From Variovorax paradoxus (lineage in GTDB: Bacteria; Pseudomonadota; Gammaproteobacteria; Burkholderiales; Burkholderiaceae_C), in contig NZ_CP046622.1 in the NCBI RefSeq assembly GCF_009755665.1, positions 5,149,001 to 5,213,000 on the forward strand: a stretch of DNA of 64,000 nt, written 5' to 3'. Below the pieces are notes generated by a model. It was not told the origin of the DNA. It did not search any database and saw nothing but the letters and a program-made list of their open reading frames with translations. Below, piece by piece: positions 24,883 to 35,151 of the stretch. How positions within the stretch are numbered: the first letter of the stretch is position 1; each line of letters opens with the position of its first letter. Both the position numbers and the translations under genes were made by a program.

Positions 24883-26484
24883 CTACTGGACGGAGACGTT
24901 GAAGCATGTCTGCGCTCCGGAATTGTTGAGGTCCGATACGGCAAGAACGTACTCGCCGGACGGAAGGCTGACGGTGCTGCTTTCCCGGGCAATCAATCCG
25001 CCCCTGAAGATGTCGAAATCGGGGCTTGCGCCAGGCGGCCCTCCGTCGACGACGATCTGATAGCTGCGGCTGGCGGGCGCGGTGAAGCGAAGGTAGGAAA
25101 AGCTGCCGTGCTTGTTGTCGCTTCCGGCCGTGTTGGAAACGCAAGCCTGCGTCGGGCTGCCGACGACGAGGGGCCTGTACATCGGCAGCGTGAGCGGAAT
25201 TCCGCCGTCGTTCGTCTCCGCACCTCCGTAGGGGTCGTTCCCCGTCGCATTGATGCCTTGTCCCGCGAGCAGCGTGGCCAGCGACGGGGCGCTCGCTGGC
25301 GCCGCTGCATTGAAAGCAGCGGAGAACGGATGGATCGACGTGACCGCGGCGCCGCCCCTGAACTGAGCGCTGGTCAGCGTGTCATGGATGGGTTTGAAAC
25401 CGACCTGTTGGTTGAGATTCCAGAAGATCGACTGGATCGAAGGTTCGCGGAACCAGCCCGGCGTTGTTGCGGCGCCTGCGGCAAGGTCGATATTGATGCT
25501 GAACTGCGCTGCCGACTGCTGGGGACCGCCCGAGTCGACATAGTTCCGGCGCTCGAGCGCGATGCCCGACCAGGCATTGCCCCAGCCTTCGGAAAAGGCC
25601 AGCCTGCGATCGAGGCGCTGGCTCTGCGAATGGGAGCCGCCCATCGAATCGTCACGGCTGAAGGCCGATTGGTAGTAGTGGCCCCATTCATGCGCGATCA
25701 CCGAGTTGTCGTATTCGTCGGTGTCCACGTCTTCCTTGCCGAGCACGTAGATTTCGCGCCCGCTGTTTCTGCTGACAAAGAATGTGGTGCCGATCTGCCC
25801 CGCCGCAACGCTGCCGGGAGACGGCGCATTGTTGGCACTCCAGAACACACGCAGTGCCGGAAAAGCCGCCGCAGGCGCCGCCGATACTACTTTCTGCATC
25901 GAGGTGTAGACCGTGTCCAGGATGGCGAAAGGCGCCGCAACCCGGTCTTCGGTGTAGCTCGAACCACCCCAGCCCGAAGGCGCATGAAGGTCGCGCACGA
26001 TCGCCGCGCTGCCCGATGAGAATGTCGGGCTCTGCATCGAGTACAGCGCATTGGACCGGGTGTTGTCTCGCACCGTCACATCCCAGCTCGGACCCGGGCC
26101 GCTGCGTGACAGTTGCGCTTTGATACGTACCGTAACCGCGGTGTTCGCGGGAACGGACACGGAGTAGGCGCCGTTGTCGTCGGTGGTTGCCGTGGCCAGT
26201 TGCGCGGAAGTGTCCCCATTGAGCACTTCCACCGCGGCGCCGCGCACGGGCCTTGGCGTGGAGCTGCCATAAACCAGGGTGCCGTTCGGATTCGGCACGG
26301 ATTCATAGGTGGCCTTTCCGCTCACCGTGACCGAGCCCGCCGACGGGGGAGTGACAGGCAAGAACGGAATCCCGCCGCCCCCTCCACCGCCTCCACCGCC
26401 TCCGCCACCACCGCAGCCGGCCAGCAACGCTGCCGCTGCCATACATGCCATCACACCCGACGCCAAAGAGTTGCCATGTCTCAT
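24883..26484 (-). CDS. HEXXH metallopeptidase-like lipoprotein with polyglycine linker
   Basis: 533 residues. Signal peptide with lipobox LLAGC (Cys 24), then 14 consecutive glycines (25-38) as a flexible tether. Residues ~48-130 resemble a carboxypeptidase-regulatory-like beta domain (RGAAVEVLNG, TDDNGAYSVSVP). The predicted zinc site is IAHEWGHYYQSAF (His 265, Glu 266, His 269), with a downstream LAFSEGWGNAWSG that can supply the third ligand Glu. The C-terminal ~90 residues look like a pre-peptidase domain (FTAPASRSYQIVVDG, EYVLAVSDLNNSG). Likely a surface protease; substrate unknown. Confidence 0.85.
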   Translation of the reverse strand: MRHGNSLASGVMACMAAAALLAGCGGGGGGGGGGGGGGIPFLPVTPPSAGSVTVSGKATYESVPNPNGTLVYGSSTPRPVRGAAVEVLNGDTSAQLATATTDDNGAYSVSVPANTAVTVRIKAQLSRSGPGPSWDVTVRDNTRSNALYSMQSPTFSSGSAAIVRDLHAPSGWGGSSYTEDRVAAPFAILDTVYTSMQKVVSAAPAAAFPALRVFWSANNAPSPGSVAAGQIGTTFFVSRNSGREIYVLGKEDVDTDEYDNSVIAHEWGHYYQSAFSRDDSMGGSHSQSQRLDRRLAFSEGWGNAWSGIALERRNYVDSGGPQQSAAQFSINIDLAAGAATTPGWFREPSIQSIFWNLNQQVGFKPIHDTLTSAQFRGGAAVTSIHPFSAAFNAAAPASAPSLATLLAGQGINATGNDPYGGAETNDGGIPLTLPMYRPLVVGSPTQACVSNTAGSDNKHGSFSYLRFTAPASRSYQIVVDGGPPGASPDFDIFRGGLIARESSTVSLPSGEYVLAVSDLNNSGAQTCFNVSVQ

Positions 26485-26565
26485 GCTGCGCTGCCTCGTT
26501 CCAGCCGACCACGCCTCAACTGATGAGGCCGCCGCCGGCGAGGATGCCACATCCGCGCGACAAAA

Positions 26566-26603
26566 GACAAAGCCCGCCTGCATTTCTGCAGGCGGGCTTT
26601 GTC
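26566..26603 (-). terminator. Strong intrinsic terminator after rpsJ
   Basis: A perfect 17-bp inverted repeat (26566-26582 with 26587-26603) with a 4-nt loop, 28 bp after the rpsJ stop on the minus strand. The stem core is AAGCCCGCCTGCA; on the minus strand the repeat ends in TTTGTC followed by TTTTGTCGCG. It separates the str-rpsJ transcript from the metallopeptidase gene behind it. Confidence 0.88.
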
Positions 26604-26630
26604 ACAAAATGCGGCACGAGGCCGCAACGT

Positions 26631-26945
26631 TTATTGCAGCTTGATTTCGACGTCCACACCGGCCGGCAGGTCGAGCTTCATCAGCGCGTCCACGGTCTTG
26701 TCGGTGGGGTCGACGATGTCCATCAGGCGCTGGTGCGTGCGGATCTCGAGCTGGTCGCGCGACGTCTTGTTGACGTGCGGCGAACGCAGGATGTCGAAAC
26801 GCTTCATGCGGGTCGGCAGGGGCACGGGGCCCTTGACGATCGCGCCGGTGCGCTTGGCGGTATCGACGATTTCGGCTGCCGACTGGTCGATCAGCTTGTA
26901 GTCGAAAGCCTTCAGGCGGATGCGGATTTTTTGCTTGGTAGCCAT
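26631..26945 (-). CDS. rpsJ: 30S ribosomal protein S10 / NusE
   Basis: 104 residues; part of the small-subunit head and, as NusE, of antitermination complexes. [40 protein letters not shown] and [20 protein letters not shown] are diagnostic. It is the last gene of the str transcript and is unusually separated from rplC. Confidence 0.98.
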   Translation of the reverse strand: MATKQKIRIRLKAFDYKLIDQSAAEIVDTAKRTGAIVKGPVPLPTRMKRFDILRSPHVNKTSRDQLEIRTHQRLMDIVDPTDKTVDALMKLDLPAGVDVEIKLQ

Positions 26946-26966
26946 GGTGATTCCTTTGCGTCCGGC

Positions 26967-28160
<1,194 letters not shown>

Positions 28161-28181
28161 TTTTCAATCCTTGAAAGAGCA

Positions 28182-28260
28182 TTCCCGTGCATTGGTTTTA
28201 TGTCTGCACCCGATTGCTGGTTCGCCTCGCACGGGAACGCGGCGGCACCGGATCGCAGAC
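28182..28260 (-). other. Possible pseudoknot in the tuf 5' leader
   Basis: Two inverted repeats are interleaved: a 9-bp TTCCCGTGC/GCACGGGAA (28182-28190 with 28229-28237) and a 6-bp GTCTGC/GCAGAC (28202-28207 with 28255-28260), 20 bp upstream of the tuf start. The arrangement A-B-A'-B' would form a pseudoknot if both helices are real. The 6-bp helix could be chance. Confidence 0.3.
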
Positions 28261-28306
28261 AAGTTGGGCGGCGCCGTGCGCCACCCTACGTTCTTTTAGT
28301 CAGTTG

Positions 28307-28346
28307 GGGACAGAGCAAATTTGCTGCGCAAATCTTGGTCTGTCCC
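28307..28346. repeat. REP-like hairpin after fusA
   Basis: A composite hairpin with outer arms GGGACAGA/TCTGTCCC and inner arms ATTTGC/GCAAAT (3-nt loop), ten bases beyond the fusA stop and within the fusA-tuf gap. Hairpins bounded by GGGACAGA-type arms are common as dispersed repeats in betaproteobacteria. It may stabilise the fusA 3' end. Confidence 0.6.
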
Positions 28347-28355
28347 GCAAAGACA

Positions 28356-30455
28356 TTACTTTGCGCGAGCAGCGACGATCGCTTCCGCAACGTTGCGCGG
28401 AGCTTCAGCGTAGTGCTTGAACTCCATCGTGTACGTGGCGCGGCCTTGCGACATCGAGCGCAGCGTGGTCGAGTAGCCGAACATTTCCGACAGCGGCACT
28501 TCGGCCTTGATGGCCTTGCCGCCACCGACCATGTCGTCCATGCCCTGCACCATGCCGCGGCGTGAGGACAGGTCGCCCATCACGTTGCCGGCGTAGTCTT
28601 CAGGCGTTTCGACTTCCACGGCCATCATCGGCTCGAGGATGACCGGGTTGGCCTTGCGGGCGCCTTCCTTGAAACCGAAGATCGCGGCCATCTTGAACGC
28701 CATTTCGTTCGAGTCCACGTCGTGGTACGAACCGAAGTGCAGCGTGACCTTGACGTCCACGACGGGGTAGCCCGCCAGCACGCCTTGCGTCAGTGCTTCC
28801 ACAACGCCCTTTTCCACCGCGGGAATGTATTCGCGAGGAACCACACCGCCCTTGATGGCGTCGACGAATTCGAAGCCCTTGCCGGCTTCCTGCGGCTCGA
28901 TCTTGAGCACGACGTGGCCGTACTGGCCCTTGCCGCCCGACTGGCGCACGAACTTGCCTTCGGCTTCTTCGACGGTCTTGCGGATCGTTTCGCGGTAGGC
29001 CACTTGCGGCTTGCCCACGTTGGCTTCCACGCCGAACTCGCGCTTCATGCGGTCCACGATGATTTCGAGGTGCAGCTCGCCCATGCCCGAAATGATGGTC
29101 TGGCCCGATTCTTCGTCGGTCTTGACGCGGAACGAGGGGTCTTCCTGCGCGAGGCGCTGCAGGGCGATACCCATCTTTTCCTGGTCGGCCTTGGTCTTGG
29201 GCTCGACGGCCTGCGAGATCACCGATTCCGGGAACACCATGCGCTCCAGCGTCACGACGGCATCCGGATCGCACAGGGTTTCGCCCGTGGTCACTTCCTT
29301 CAGGCCCACGCACGCGGCGATGTCGCCGGCGCGGATTTCGCTGACTTCTTCGCGGTTGTTCGCGTGCATTTGCACGATACGGCCGATACGCTCTTTCTTG
29401 CCGCGCACCGGGTTGTAGACGCTGTCGCCCTTGGAGAGCACGCCCGAATAAACGCGCACGAAGGTCAGCTGGCCCACGAACGGATCGGTCATCAGCTTGA
29501 ACGCGAGCGCCGAGAACTTCTCTTCGTCGTCGGCCTTGCGCACCACCGGTGCTTCGCTTTCGTCGGTGCCGGCAACCGGGGGAATGTCGGTCGGTGCGGG
29601 CATGTATTCGATGACCGCGTCGAGCATGGCTTGCACGCCCTTGTTCTTGAAGGCCGAGCCGCACAGCATTGGCTGGATTTCACCGGCGATGGTGCGTTGG
29701 CGAATGGCCTTCTTGATTTCTTCCTCGGAGAGCTTCTCGCCTTCGAGGTACTTGTTCATCAGCTCTTCGCTGGCTTCGGCGGCGGCTTCGACCAGCTTCT
29801 CGTGGTACTCGTTGCAGACGTCGACCAGGTCGGCCGGGATCTCGCCGTAGGTGAAGGTCACACCCTTGTCTTCGTCCCAGATGATGGCCTTCATCTTCAC
29901 GAGGTCGACGATGCCCTGGAACTTGTCTTCGGCGCCGATCGGGATCTGGATCACGACGGGGTTGGCCTTCAGGCGGTCGATCATCATCTGGCGAACGCGC
30001 AGGAAGTTCGCACCGGTGCGGTCCATCTTGTTGACGAACGCGAGGCGGGGCACCTTGTACTTGTTGGCCTGGCGCCAGACGGTTTCCGACTGGGGCTGCA
30101 CGCCGCCAACGGCGTCGTACACCATCACGGCACCGTCCAGCACGCGCATCGAGCGCTCGACTTCAATGGTGAAGTCCACGTGGCCGGGGGTGTCGATGAT
30201 GTTGATGCGGTGCTCGGGGAAATTCTGGGCCATGCCCTTCCAGAAGCAGGTGGTCGCAGCCGAGGTGATCGTGATGCCACGCTCTTGCTCTTGCTCCATC
30301 CAGTCCATCGTGGCGGCGCCATCGTGCACTTCACCGATCTTGTGGTTCACGCCGGTGTAGAACAGGATGCGCTCGGTCGTCGTGGTCTTGCCGGCGTCGA
30401 TGTGCGCGGAGATGCCGATGTTGCGGTAGCGCTCGATGGGGGTCTTGCGGGACAT
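28356..30455 (-). CDS. fusA: Elongation factor G
   Basis: 699-residue translocation GTPase. G1 [16 protein letters not shown]2 region [11 protein letters not shown]3 [16 protein letters not shown] and G4 [10 protein letters not shown] are clear; domain IV has the loop [18 protein letters not shown] and the tip [13 protein letters not shown]. Length and domains are normal. Order rpsL-rpsG-fusA-tuf is the classical str operon. Confidence 0.99.
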   Translation of the reverse strand: MSRKTPIERYRNIGISAHIDAGKTTTTERILFYTGVNHKIGEVHDGAATMDWMEQEQERGITITSAATTCFWKGMAQNFPEHRINIIDTPGHVDFTIEVERSMRVLDGAVMVYDAVGGVQPQSETVWRQANKYKVPRLAFVNKMDRTGANFLRVRQMMIDRLKANPVVIQIPIGAEDKFQGIVDLVKMKAIIWDEDKGVTFTYGEIPADLVDVCNEYHEKLVEAAAEASEELMNKYLEGEKLSEEEIKKAIRQRTIAGEIQPMLCGSAFKNKGVQAMLDAVIEYMPAPTDIPPVAGTDESEAPVVRKADDEEKFSALAFKLMTDPFVGQLTFVRVYSGVLSKGDSVYNPVRGKKERIGRIVQMHANNREEVSEIRAGDIAACVGLKEVTTGETLCDPDAVVTLERMVFPESVISQAVEPKTKADQEKMGIALQRLAQEDPSFRVKTDEESGQTIISGMGELHLEIIVDRMKREFGVEANVGKPQVAYRETIRKTVEEAEGKFVRQSGGKGQYGHVVLKIEPQEAGKGFEFVDAIKGGVVPREYIPAVEKGVVEALTQGVLAGYPVVDVKVTLHFGSYHDVDSNEMAFKMAAIFGFKEGARKANPVILEPMMAVEVETPEDYAGNVMGDLSSRRGMVQGMDDMVGGGKAIKAEVPLSEMFGYSTTLRSMSQGRATYTMEFKHYAEAPRNVAEAIVAARAK

Positions 30456-30551
30456 GATTTACTTTCGGGTTAAATGCGTTGAGCGCTGGGCCTTGAGCAC
30501 GGGCGACGTCGCCCGACACTCAATACCCAACGCCCAAGCGAAGTTTGATTT

Positions 30552-31025
30552 TTAGAAGCGGAAGTGGCTGAAAGCCCGGTTGGCTTCTGCCATGCGGTGC
30601 ACTTCGTCGCGCTTCTTCATGGCGCCGCCACGGCCTTCGGTGGCTTCCATCAGTTCGTTGGCCAAACGCAGGGCCATCGACTTTTCGCCGCGCTTGCGAG
30701 CGGCTTCCTTGATCCAGCGCATCGAGAGCGCCAGACGGCGCACCGGACGCACTTCGACCGGCACCTGGTAGTTGGCACCGCCAACGCGGCGCGACTTGAC
30801 TTCGACCATCGGCTTCACGTTGTTGATGGCAACGGTGAAAGCTTCGAGCGGGTCCTTGTCGGGGTTCTTCTTTTCGATGAAGTCGAGCGCGCCATAAATG
30901 ATGCGCTCGGCTACCGCCTTCTTGCCGCCTTCCATGATCACGTTCATGAATTTCGACAGTTCGACATTGCCGTACTTGGGATCCGGCAGGATTTCACGTT
31001 TGGGGACTTCGCGACGACGTGGCAT
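30552..31025 (-). CDS. rpsG: 30S ribosomal protein S7
   Basis: 157 residues; nucleates assembly of the 16S 3' domain and sits at the exit site. [20 protein letters not shown] and [20 protein letters not shown] are diagnostic. In E. coli S7 is the repressor of the str operon, binding between rpsL and rpsG; the 150-bp gap here could hold such a site. A ribosome site lies just before ATG 31025. Confidence 0.98.
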   Translation of the reverse strand: MPRRREVPKREILPDPKYGNVELSKFMNVIMEGGKKAVAERIIYGALDFIEKKNPDKDPLEAFTVAINNVKPMVEVKSRRVGGANYQVPVEVRPVRRLALSMRWIKEAARKRGEKSMALRLANELMEATEGRGGAMKKRDEVHRMAEANRAFSHFRF

Positions 31026-31175
31026 GTTACTAACCTCTTTGCTTCAGTTGGCGCCGCTTCCGGCACCGCGAGAGCCATTCCGGACTCTCACTTACTCGAC
31101 CCGACAGTGGGTCACTTCGTTCGATGTGCCCGCCAAGGCAACCGAACACCGCTTGTTTTTTGACGACAGGAAGGC

Positions 31176-31553
31176 TTAAGCCTTCTTGGGGCGCTTGGCG
31201 CCGTACTTGGAGCGCGACTGCTTGCGGTCTTTCACGCCTTGCAAGTCGAGCGAACCGCGCACGATGTGGTAGCGAACACCGGGCAAGTCCTTGACGCGAC
31301 CGCCGCGAACCAGCACGACGCTGTGTTCTTGCAGGTTGTGGCCTTCGCCGCCGATGTAGGAAATGACTTCGAAGCCATTGGTCAGACGGACCTTGGCAAC
31401 TTTACGAAGCGCCGAGTTGGGCTTCTTTGGCGTCGTGGTGTAGACGCGGGTGCAGACACCGCGGCGTTGCGGCGAGTTCTGCATGGCAGGGCTCTTCGAA
31501 TTGATCTTTTCGACCGTTCGACCCTGACGCACCAGTTGATTGATGGTTGGCAT
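31176..31553 (-). CDS. rpsL: 30S ribosomal protein S12
   Basis: 125-residue decoding-centre protein. [12 protein letters not shown] starts it; upstream in-frame residues are not conserved. The streptomycin-critical lysines are wild type ([13 protein letters not shown] and [13 protein letters not shown]), and the aspartate of the latter is the methylthiolated residue in other bacteria. First gene of the str operon with a promoter 120 bp upstream. Confidence 0.98.
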   Translation of the reverse strand: MPTINQLVRQGRTVEKINSKSPAMQNSPQRRGVCTRVYTTTPKKPNSALRKVAKVRLTNGFEVISYIGGEGHNLQEHSVVLVRGGRVKDLPGVRYHIVRGSLDLQGVKDRKQSRSKYGAKRPKKA

Positions 31554-31644
31554 GAATGAATTAGTCCCAAAACAACCCGGCCTTGGCTGTAAACCGCCCT
31601 TGTCGTGACTCAAGGAGGCCGGGAATAACGAAAACGTGAAACCC

Positions 31645-31698
31645 TTCGGAAAATTCCGAAAAGCCCACGAGTATAGCAGTCGCCCCCGTTACCGGCAA
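31645..31698 (-). promoter_or_regulatory. Sigma-70 promoter and leader palindrome of the str operon
   Basis: On the minus strand -35 TTGCCG (31693-31698) and -10 TATACT (31670-31675) are separated by exactly 17 bases. The predicted start near 31663 gives a ~110-nt leader before rpsL. The perfect palindrome TTCGGAAAATTCCGAA (31645-31660) begins within a few bases of the start site and would fold at the 5' end of the mRNA. Confidence 0.82.
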
Positions 31699-31723
31699 AT
31701 GAATGGCACGACGGCGCGCGAAA

Positions 31724-32893
31724 TTACTTGATCCAGAGCCGCACGGCGTCCCAGGCGCGGCCGAAGACACCCGCTTGCTCGACGCCTTCCAGCGCCACCA
31801 GCGGAACGTCGGCCAGGGGCTGGTCGTCCAGGGTCACCTTGAGCGAGCCCACAGGCTGGAACTTGGTGAACGGCGCCACCAGTGGCTCGGGGCGCGCCAC
31901 CTGGGTCTTGATCTTGCTGGCGGTACCGGCTGGTACCGCAACCACGATGGCTTCGGGCCGGCCAAGCTTGAGGGTATTGGCCTTGCCCTTCCAGACCGCC
32001 GGCGTGGCAGCCGGCTGGCCGGCATCGAACAGGCGAACGGCGTCGTAGGCGGTGTAGCCCCAGTTCAGCAGTTTTTGCGACTCGTTGGCGCGCACGGTCT
32101 CACCCGAAGTGCCCAGCACGATCGACAGCAGGCGGCGGCCGCCGGTCAGGTTGGGAAAGTCGCGCTTGGCCGTGGCAATCATGCAATAGCCCGCGGCGTC
32201 GGTATGGCCGGTCTTGAGGCCGTCCACCGTCGGATCGCGGAACAGCAACAGGTTGCGGTTGGTGTCGTTGGTGGAAGGTGTGCCCGGGTAGCGGTACTTC
32301 TTGATGGCGTAGTACTTGGCTTCTTCCGGGAAGTCGCGCACCAGGCGTGTCGCGAGAATGCTCAGGTCGCGGGCCGTGGTGGTGTGGCCGGGCGCGGTCA
32401 GGCCTTCGGGGTTCTTGTAGGTCGTGTTCTTCATGCCCAGCGCCTTGGCTTGCGCGTTCATGAGCTCGACAAAGTGCTCCACGGTGCCGCCGACGCCTTC
32501 GGCCAGCGCCACGGTGGCGTCGTTGCCCGACTGCACGATCAGTCCCTTGATCAGGTCTTCGACCGGCACCTGCATCTTGGGGTCGATGAACATGCGGGAG
32601 CCCGGCATCTTCCAGGCGCGCTGGCTGACCGGGAAGGTCTGGTTCAGCGTGATCTTCTTGGCGCGCAAGGCATCGAACACGATGTACGCCGACATCAGCT
32701 TGGTGAGCGAGGCGGGCTCGACGGGGCTGTCGATGTCTTTCTGCGCCAGGATCTGGTTGGCTGTGACGTCGAGCAGCAGGTAGCTGCGCGCGGCAATTTC
32801 GGGCGGCGCCGGCACCTGGGCGGCAGCAATCATGCAAACCGATGCGGCGGCGGCGAGCACCAGCGCGCGAAATGCGTCAAAAAAACGATTCAT
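31724..32893 (-). CDS. D-alanyl-D-alanine carboxypeptidase (PBP5/6 family)
   Basis: 389-residue low-molecular-weight penicillin-binding protein that trims pentapeptide side chains in the periplasm. Signal peptide ends IAAAQVPAPP. Active-site motifs are SLTKLM (SxxK), SGN and KTG in VDGLKTGHTDAAGYC. The C-terminal beta domain and amphipathic anchor (FGRAWDAVRLWIK) match DacA/DacC. ATG 32893 is preferred because the signal peptide starts there. It lies after the str promoter region and is transcribed alone. Confidence 0.95.
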   Translation of the reverse strand: MNRFFDAFRALVLAAAASVCMIAAAQVPAPPEIAARSYLLLDVTANQILAQKDIDSPVEPASLTKLMSAYIVFDALRAKKITLNQTFPVSQRAWKMPGSRMFIDPKMQVPVEDLIKGLIVQSGNDATVALAEGVGGTVEHFVELMNAQAKALGMKNTTYKNPEGLTAPGHTTTARDLSILATRLVRDFPEEAKYYAIKKYRYPGTPSTNDTNRNLLLFRDPTVDGLKTGHTDAAGYCMIATAKRDFPNLTGGRRLLSIVLGTSGETVRANESQKLLNWGYTAYDAVRLFDAGQPAATPAVWKGKANTLKLGRPEAIVVAVPAGTASKIKTQVARPEPLVAPFTKFQPVGSLKVTLDDQPLADVPLVALEGVEQAGVFGRAWDAVRLWIK

Positions 32894-32931
32894 GGGAAAA
32901 ATTGGAGAAAACGAAACAAGCCCGCGGGGCT

Positions 32932-33564
32932 TCATGCGGCGCCCGCGCGCAGATGGCGGACGACCAAGCTTTTGAGCAGCGGCAATTGTCCGTGAAAGAA
33001 ATGGCCGCCCCCGGGGACAACCGTGACAGGAAGTGACTGCGGCCGCGCCCAGTCCATGACGGCCGCCAGCGACACCGTGTCGTCAGCTTCGCCGTGGACC
33101 ACCAACGTGCGCTCGTGCGCCTCGGCGGGCAGCGTGGCCACCGAGAAGCGCGAAGCCGCCGTTCCCACCAGCACGAGTTGCCGCACGTCGCGCGAAGCCC
33201 AGAGCTTTTCGGCCGCGCAGCTCGCAACGAAAGCGCCGAACGAAAACCCTGCAATGGCCAGCGGTCCCTCTGCGGCCAGCTGGCCCACCACATCGAGCAT
33301 GTCCTCGCACTCGCCGCGGCCCTCGTCGTGCGCGCCTTCGCTCGCGCCCACGCCGCGGAAGTTGAAGCGCACCGCCGTCCAGCCGCAGGCGACGAAAGCA
33401 CGCGCCAGGGTCTGCACCACCTTGTTGTCCATGGTGCCGCCGAACAACGGATGGGGATGGGCGATGACCGCAATGCCGCGGGAGGCGTCGGCCGGCAGAT
33501 CGCGCTGGACCTCGATGACGCCGGCGGCGCCTTGGAGACGGATGTTTTCGGTCTGGGAGTTCAT
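32932..33564 (-). CDS. Alpha/beta hydrolase (YtfE/CbrA-like small serine hydrolase)
   Basis: 210-residue hydrolase. Oxyanion-side HPHPLFGGTMDNKVV, nucleophile elbow GFSFGAFVAS (Ser) and late strand with VVHGEADDTV and a final GGGHFFHG histidine complete a Ser-Asp-His triad. The HPHP motif groups it with a family of short carboxylesterase-like proteins of unknown substrate. It is 38 bp upstream of the carboxypeptidase start on the same strand. Confidence 0.88.
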   Translation of the reverse strand: MNSQTENIRLQGAAGVIEVQRDLPADASRGIAVIAHPHPLFGGTMDNKVVQTLARAFVACGWTAVRFNFRGVGASEGAHDEGRGECEDMLDVVGQLAAEGPLAIAGFSFGAFVASCAAEKLWASRDVRQLVLVGTAASRFSVATLPAEAHERTLVVHGEADDTVSLAAVMDWARPQSLPVTVVPGGGHFFHGQLPLLKSLVVRHLRAGAA

Positions 33565-33636
33565 GGTGCAAGGATCAGGACTGCATGGCCGCGGCGCGCC
33601 GAGCGCACGGTACGAGCGCGGAATTTCGGAAAAAGT

Positions 33637-33990
33637 TCAGCGGCCCACATCAGGAGGCAGCAAGAGGCGCTCGACGACTTCGCCGTTCTTCAGATGCGAC
33701 TCGACGATTTCATCGATGTCGTCGGCATCGACAAAGGTGTACCAGACCGCTTCGGGGTAAACCACCGCCACGGGGCCGCCCGCGCAGCGGTCGAGGCAGC
33801 CCGCCTTGTTGACCCGCACCTTGCCCGGCCCGGCCAGCCCCGCTTCCTTGACCTTTGCCTTGCAGCGGTCGAAGCCCTGCTGGGCGTTGTGCAGCGCGCA
33901 ACTGTCCTCCCCGTTCTTGCGCTCGTTCAGGCAAAAGAAGATGTGGCGGCCGTAGTAGCCGCGCGGCGCGGCAGAGGTGGAACTGGGCAT
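33637..33990 (-). CDS. Thioredoxin-like [2Fe-2S] ferredoxin
   Basis: 117 residues. Cluster cysteines are spaced as in the 2Fe-2S thioredoxin-fold family: FFCLNERKNGEDSC near residue 20-31 and NKAGCLDRCAGGPVAVVYPE near 68-72. Such proteins donate single electrons; the redox partner is not evident. It lies 72 bp upstream of the hydrolase gene on the same strand and may share its transcript. Confidence 0.9.
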   Translation of the reverse strand: MPSSTSAAPRGYYGRHIFFCLNERKNGEDSCALHNAQQGFDRCKAKVKEAGLAGPGKVRVNKAGCLDRCAGGPVAVVYPEAVWYTFVDADDIDEIVESHLKNGEVVERLLLPPDVGR

Positions 33991-34021
33991 CGGTAGATTT
34001 TAGTGACGCCCGCCGTTCGCT

Positions 34022-35146
34022 TCAGGCGACTGCCTTGCCTCGCCGCGACAGCGCGGCCACCACATAGGCAAGCACCGCAAACGGCCAGAGCCAACCCAGC
34101 CACTGCGCCAGGCCGTGAAAGCGGATGAAGCGCCCCTGCTCCCAGGTGGCCAGCGTCTGCGCGAAATACGCGCTCTCGGGCGCCTGGTTCAACAGGCTCA
34201 GCTGAATGACAAGCCCCACCAGCAGCAAGGCCGCGCACAGCCGGCGCGGCGCGCCCAGCAACAACACGCCCACGAAAAGAGCCGTTGCGATGCCCACCTG
34301 CACCGGCAGGCCCAGCCAGGCCCAGGCGTGCTCGGGCCCATAGCTCAGCGCCGCCGACAGCGCCGACGCGCCAATGCCCGCCAGCAGCGTGAGCGGCAGC
34401 AGCACGGCGCGCCGCACGACCGTGCGCGTCACCAGGAAAGCCAGCAGGCAGGGCACCAGCGCGCCGAGCATCACGCACAGCAGCTCGGCAGCGGGCACCA
34501 GCGGCTCGAGTTCGAACTGGCGCAGCGGCATCCAGTCGATGAAAGGTGTGTCGAGCAGCCACTCGGAGATTGCGACCTCCAGCCGCTCGAATACCTGGCC
34601 GAGGCCGAACGTCACCGCCGCCGGAAACAACAGGGCGAACGGCCACAGCGCCAGCAGCACCAGTGCGCCGCGCGAATCGTCGACGAACCACTGCGAGCGC
34701 GTACGGCTCCAGTGCGCTACCGCACCCAGGCGCTCGAGCCCAGCGGCCAGCATCGCCCCCAGAAGAGCGCCGGAAGTATTCAGGCCCAGATCCACATTGG
34801 AAGGAATGCGCGCCGGGAGATAGCTTTGCAGCGTCTCCATGGCAAAGGCCAGCGCCGCGCCGGCCAGGGTGGCGCGCAGCATCGCGCGCCAGCCGCTGGC
34901 GTCCTGGCGAGTGCGCAACACGGCCAGCGCACACAGGAACCCGAAGGGAACGTAGCCCGCGACATTGACCGCGAAATCGAAGCCCGTCCAGTATTTGGGC
35001 CAGGACGCCGACAGGTACGCCCAAGGCGCAATGCCCTGGTCGCGCCAGTCGGCAAACGGATACAGGCTGGCGTAGACGATCAGCGCCGCATAGGCGAGCG
35101 CAAGAGGCAGCGCGGCGGACTTGTGCTGCATCTCCACCTTCGACAC
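34022..35146 (-). CDS. VanZ-family membrane protein
   Basis: 374 residues with about ten helices. The VanZ signature is present: NVAGYVPFGFLCALAVLR, AMETLQSYLPARIPSNVD, then LNTSGALLGAMLA. The second half is an additional membrane module not found in the 160-residue VanZ of enterococci. The name does not imply teicoplanin resistance; most such proteins have unknown functions. It lies five bases downstream of the HemJ-like gene, so they form one operon. Confidence 0.9.
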   Translation of the reverse strand: MSKVEMQHKSAALPLALAYAALIVYASLYPFADWRDQGIAPWAYLSASWPKYWTGFDFAVNVAGYVPFGFLCALAVLRTRQDASGWRAMLRATLAGAALAFAMETLQSYLPARIPSNVDLGLNTSGALLGAMLAAGLERLGAVAHWSRTRSQWFVDDSRGALVLLALWPFALLFPAAVTFGLGQVFERLEVAISEWLLDTPFIDWMPLRQFELEPLVPAAELLCVMLGALVPCLLAFLVTRTVVRRAVLLPLTLLAGIGASALSAALSYGPEHAWAWLGLPVQVGIATALFVGVLLLGAPRRLCAALLLVGLVIQLSLLNQAPESAYFAQTLATWEQGRFIRFHGLAQWLGWLWPFAVLAYVVAALSRRGKAVA

Positions 35147-35151
35147 CGGGC

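Noticed and set aside
26373..26414. GGN trinucleotide run as a possible simple-sequence phase-variation tract
   Set aside because: It encodes 14 glycines with mixed third bases, so slippage is limited and would not shift the frame.
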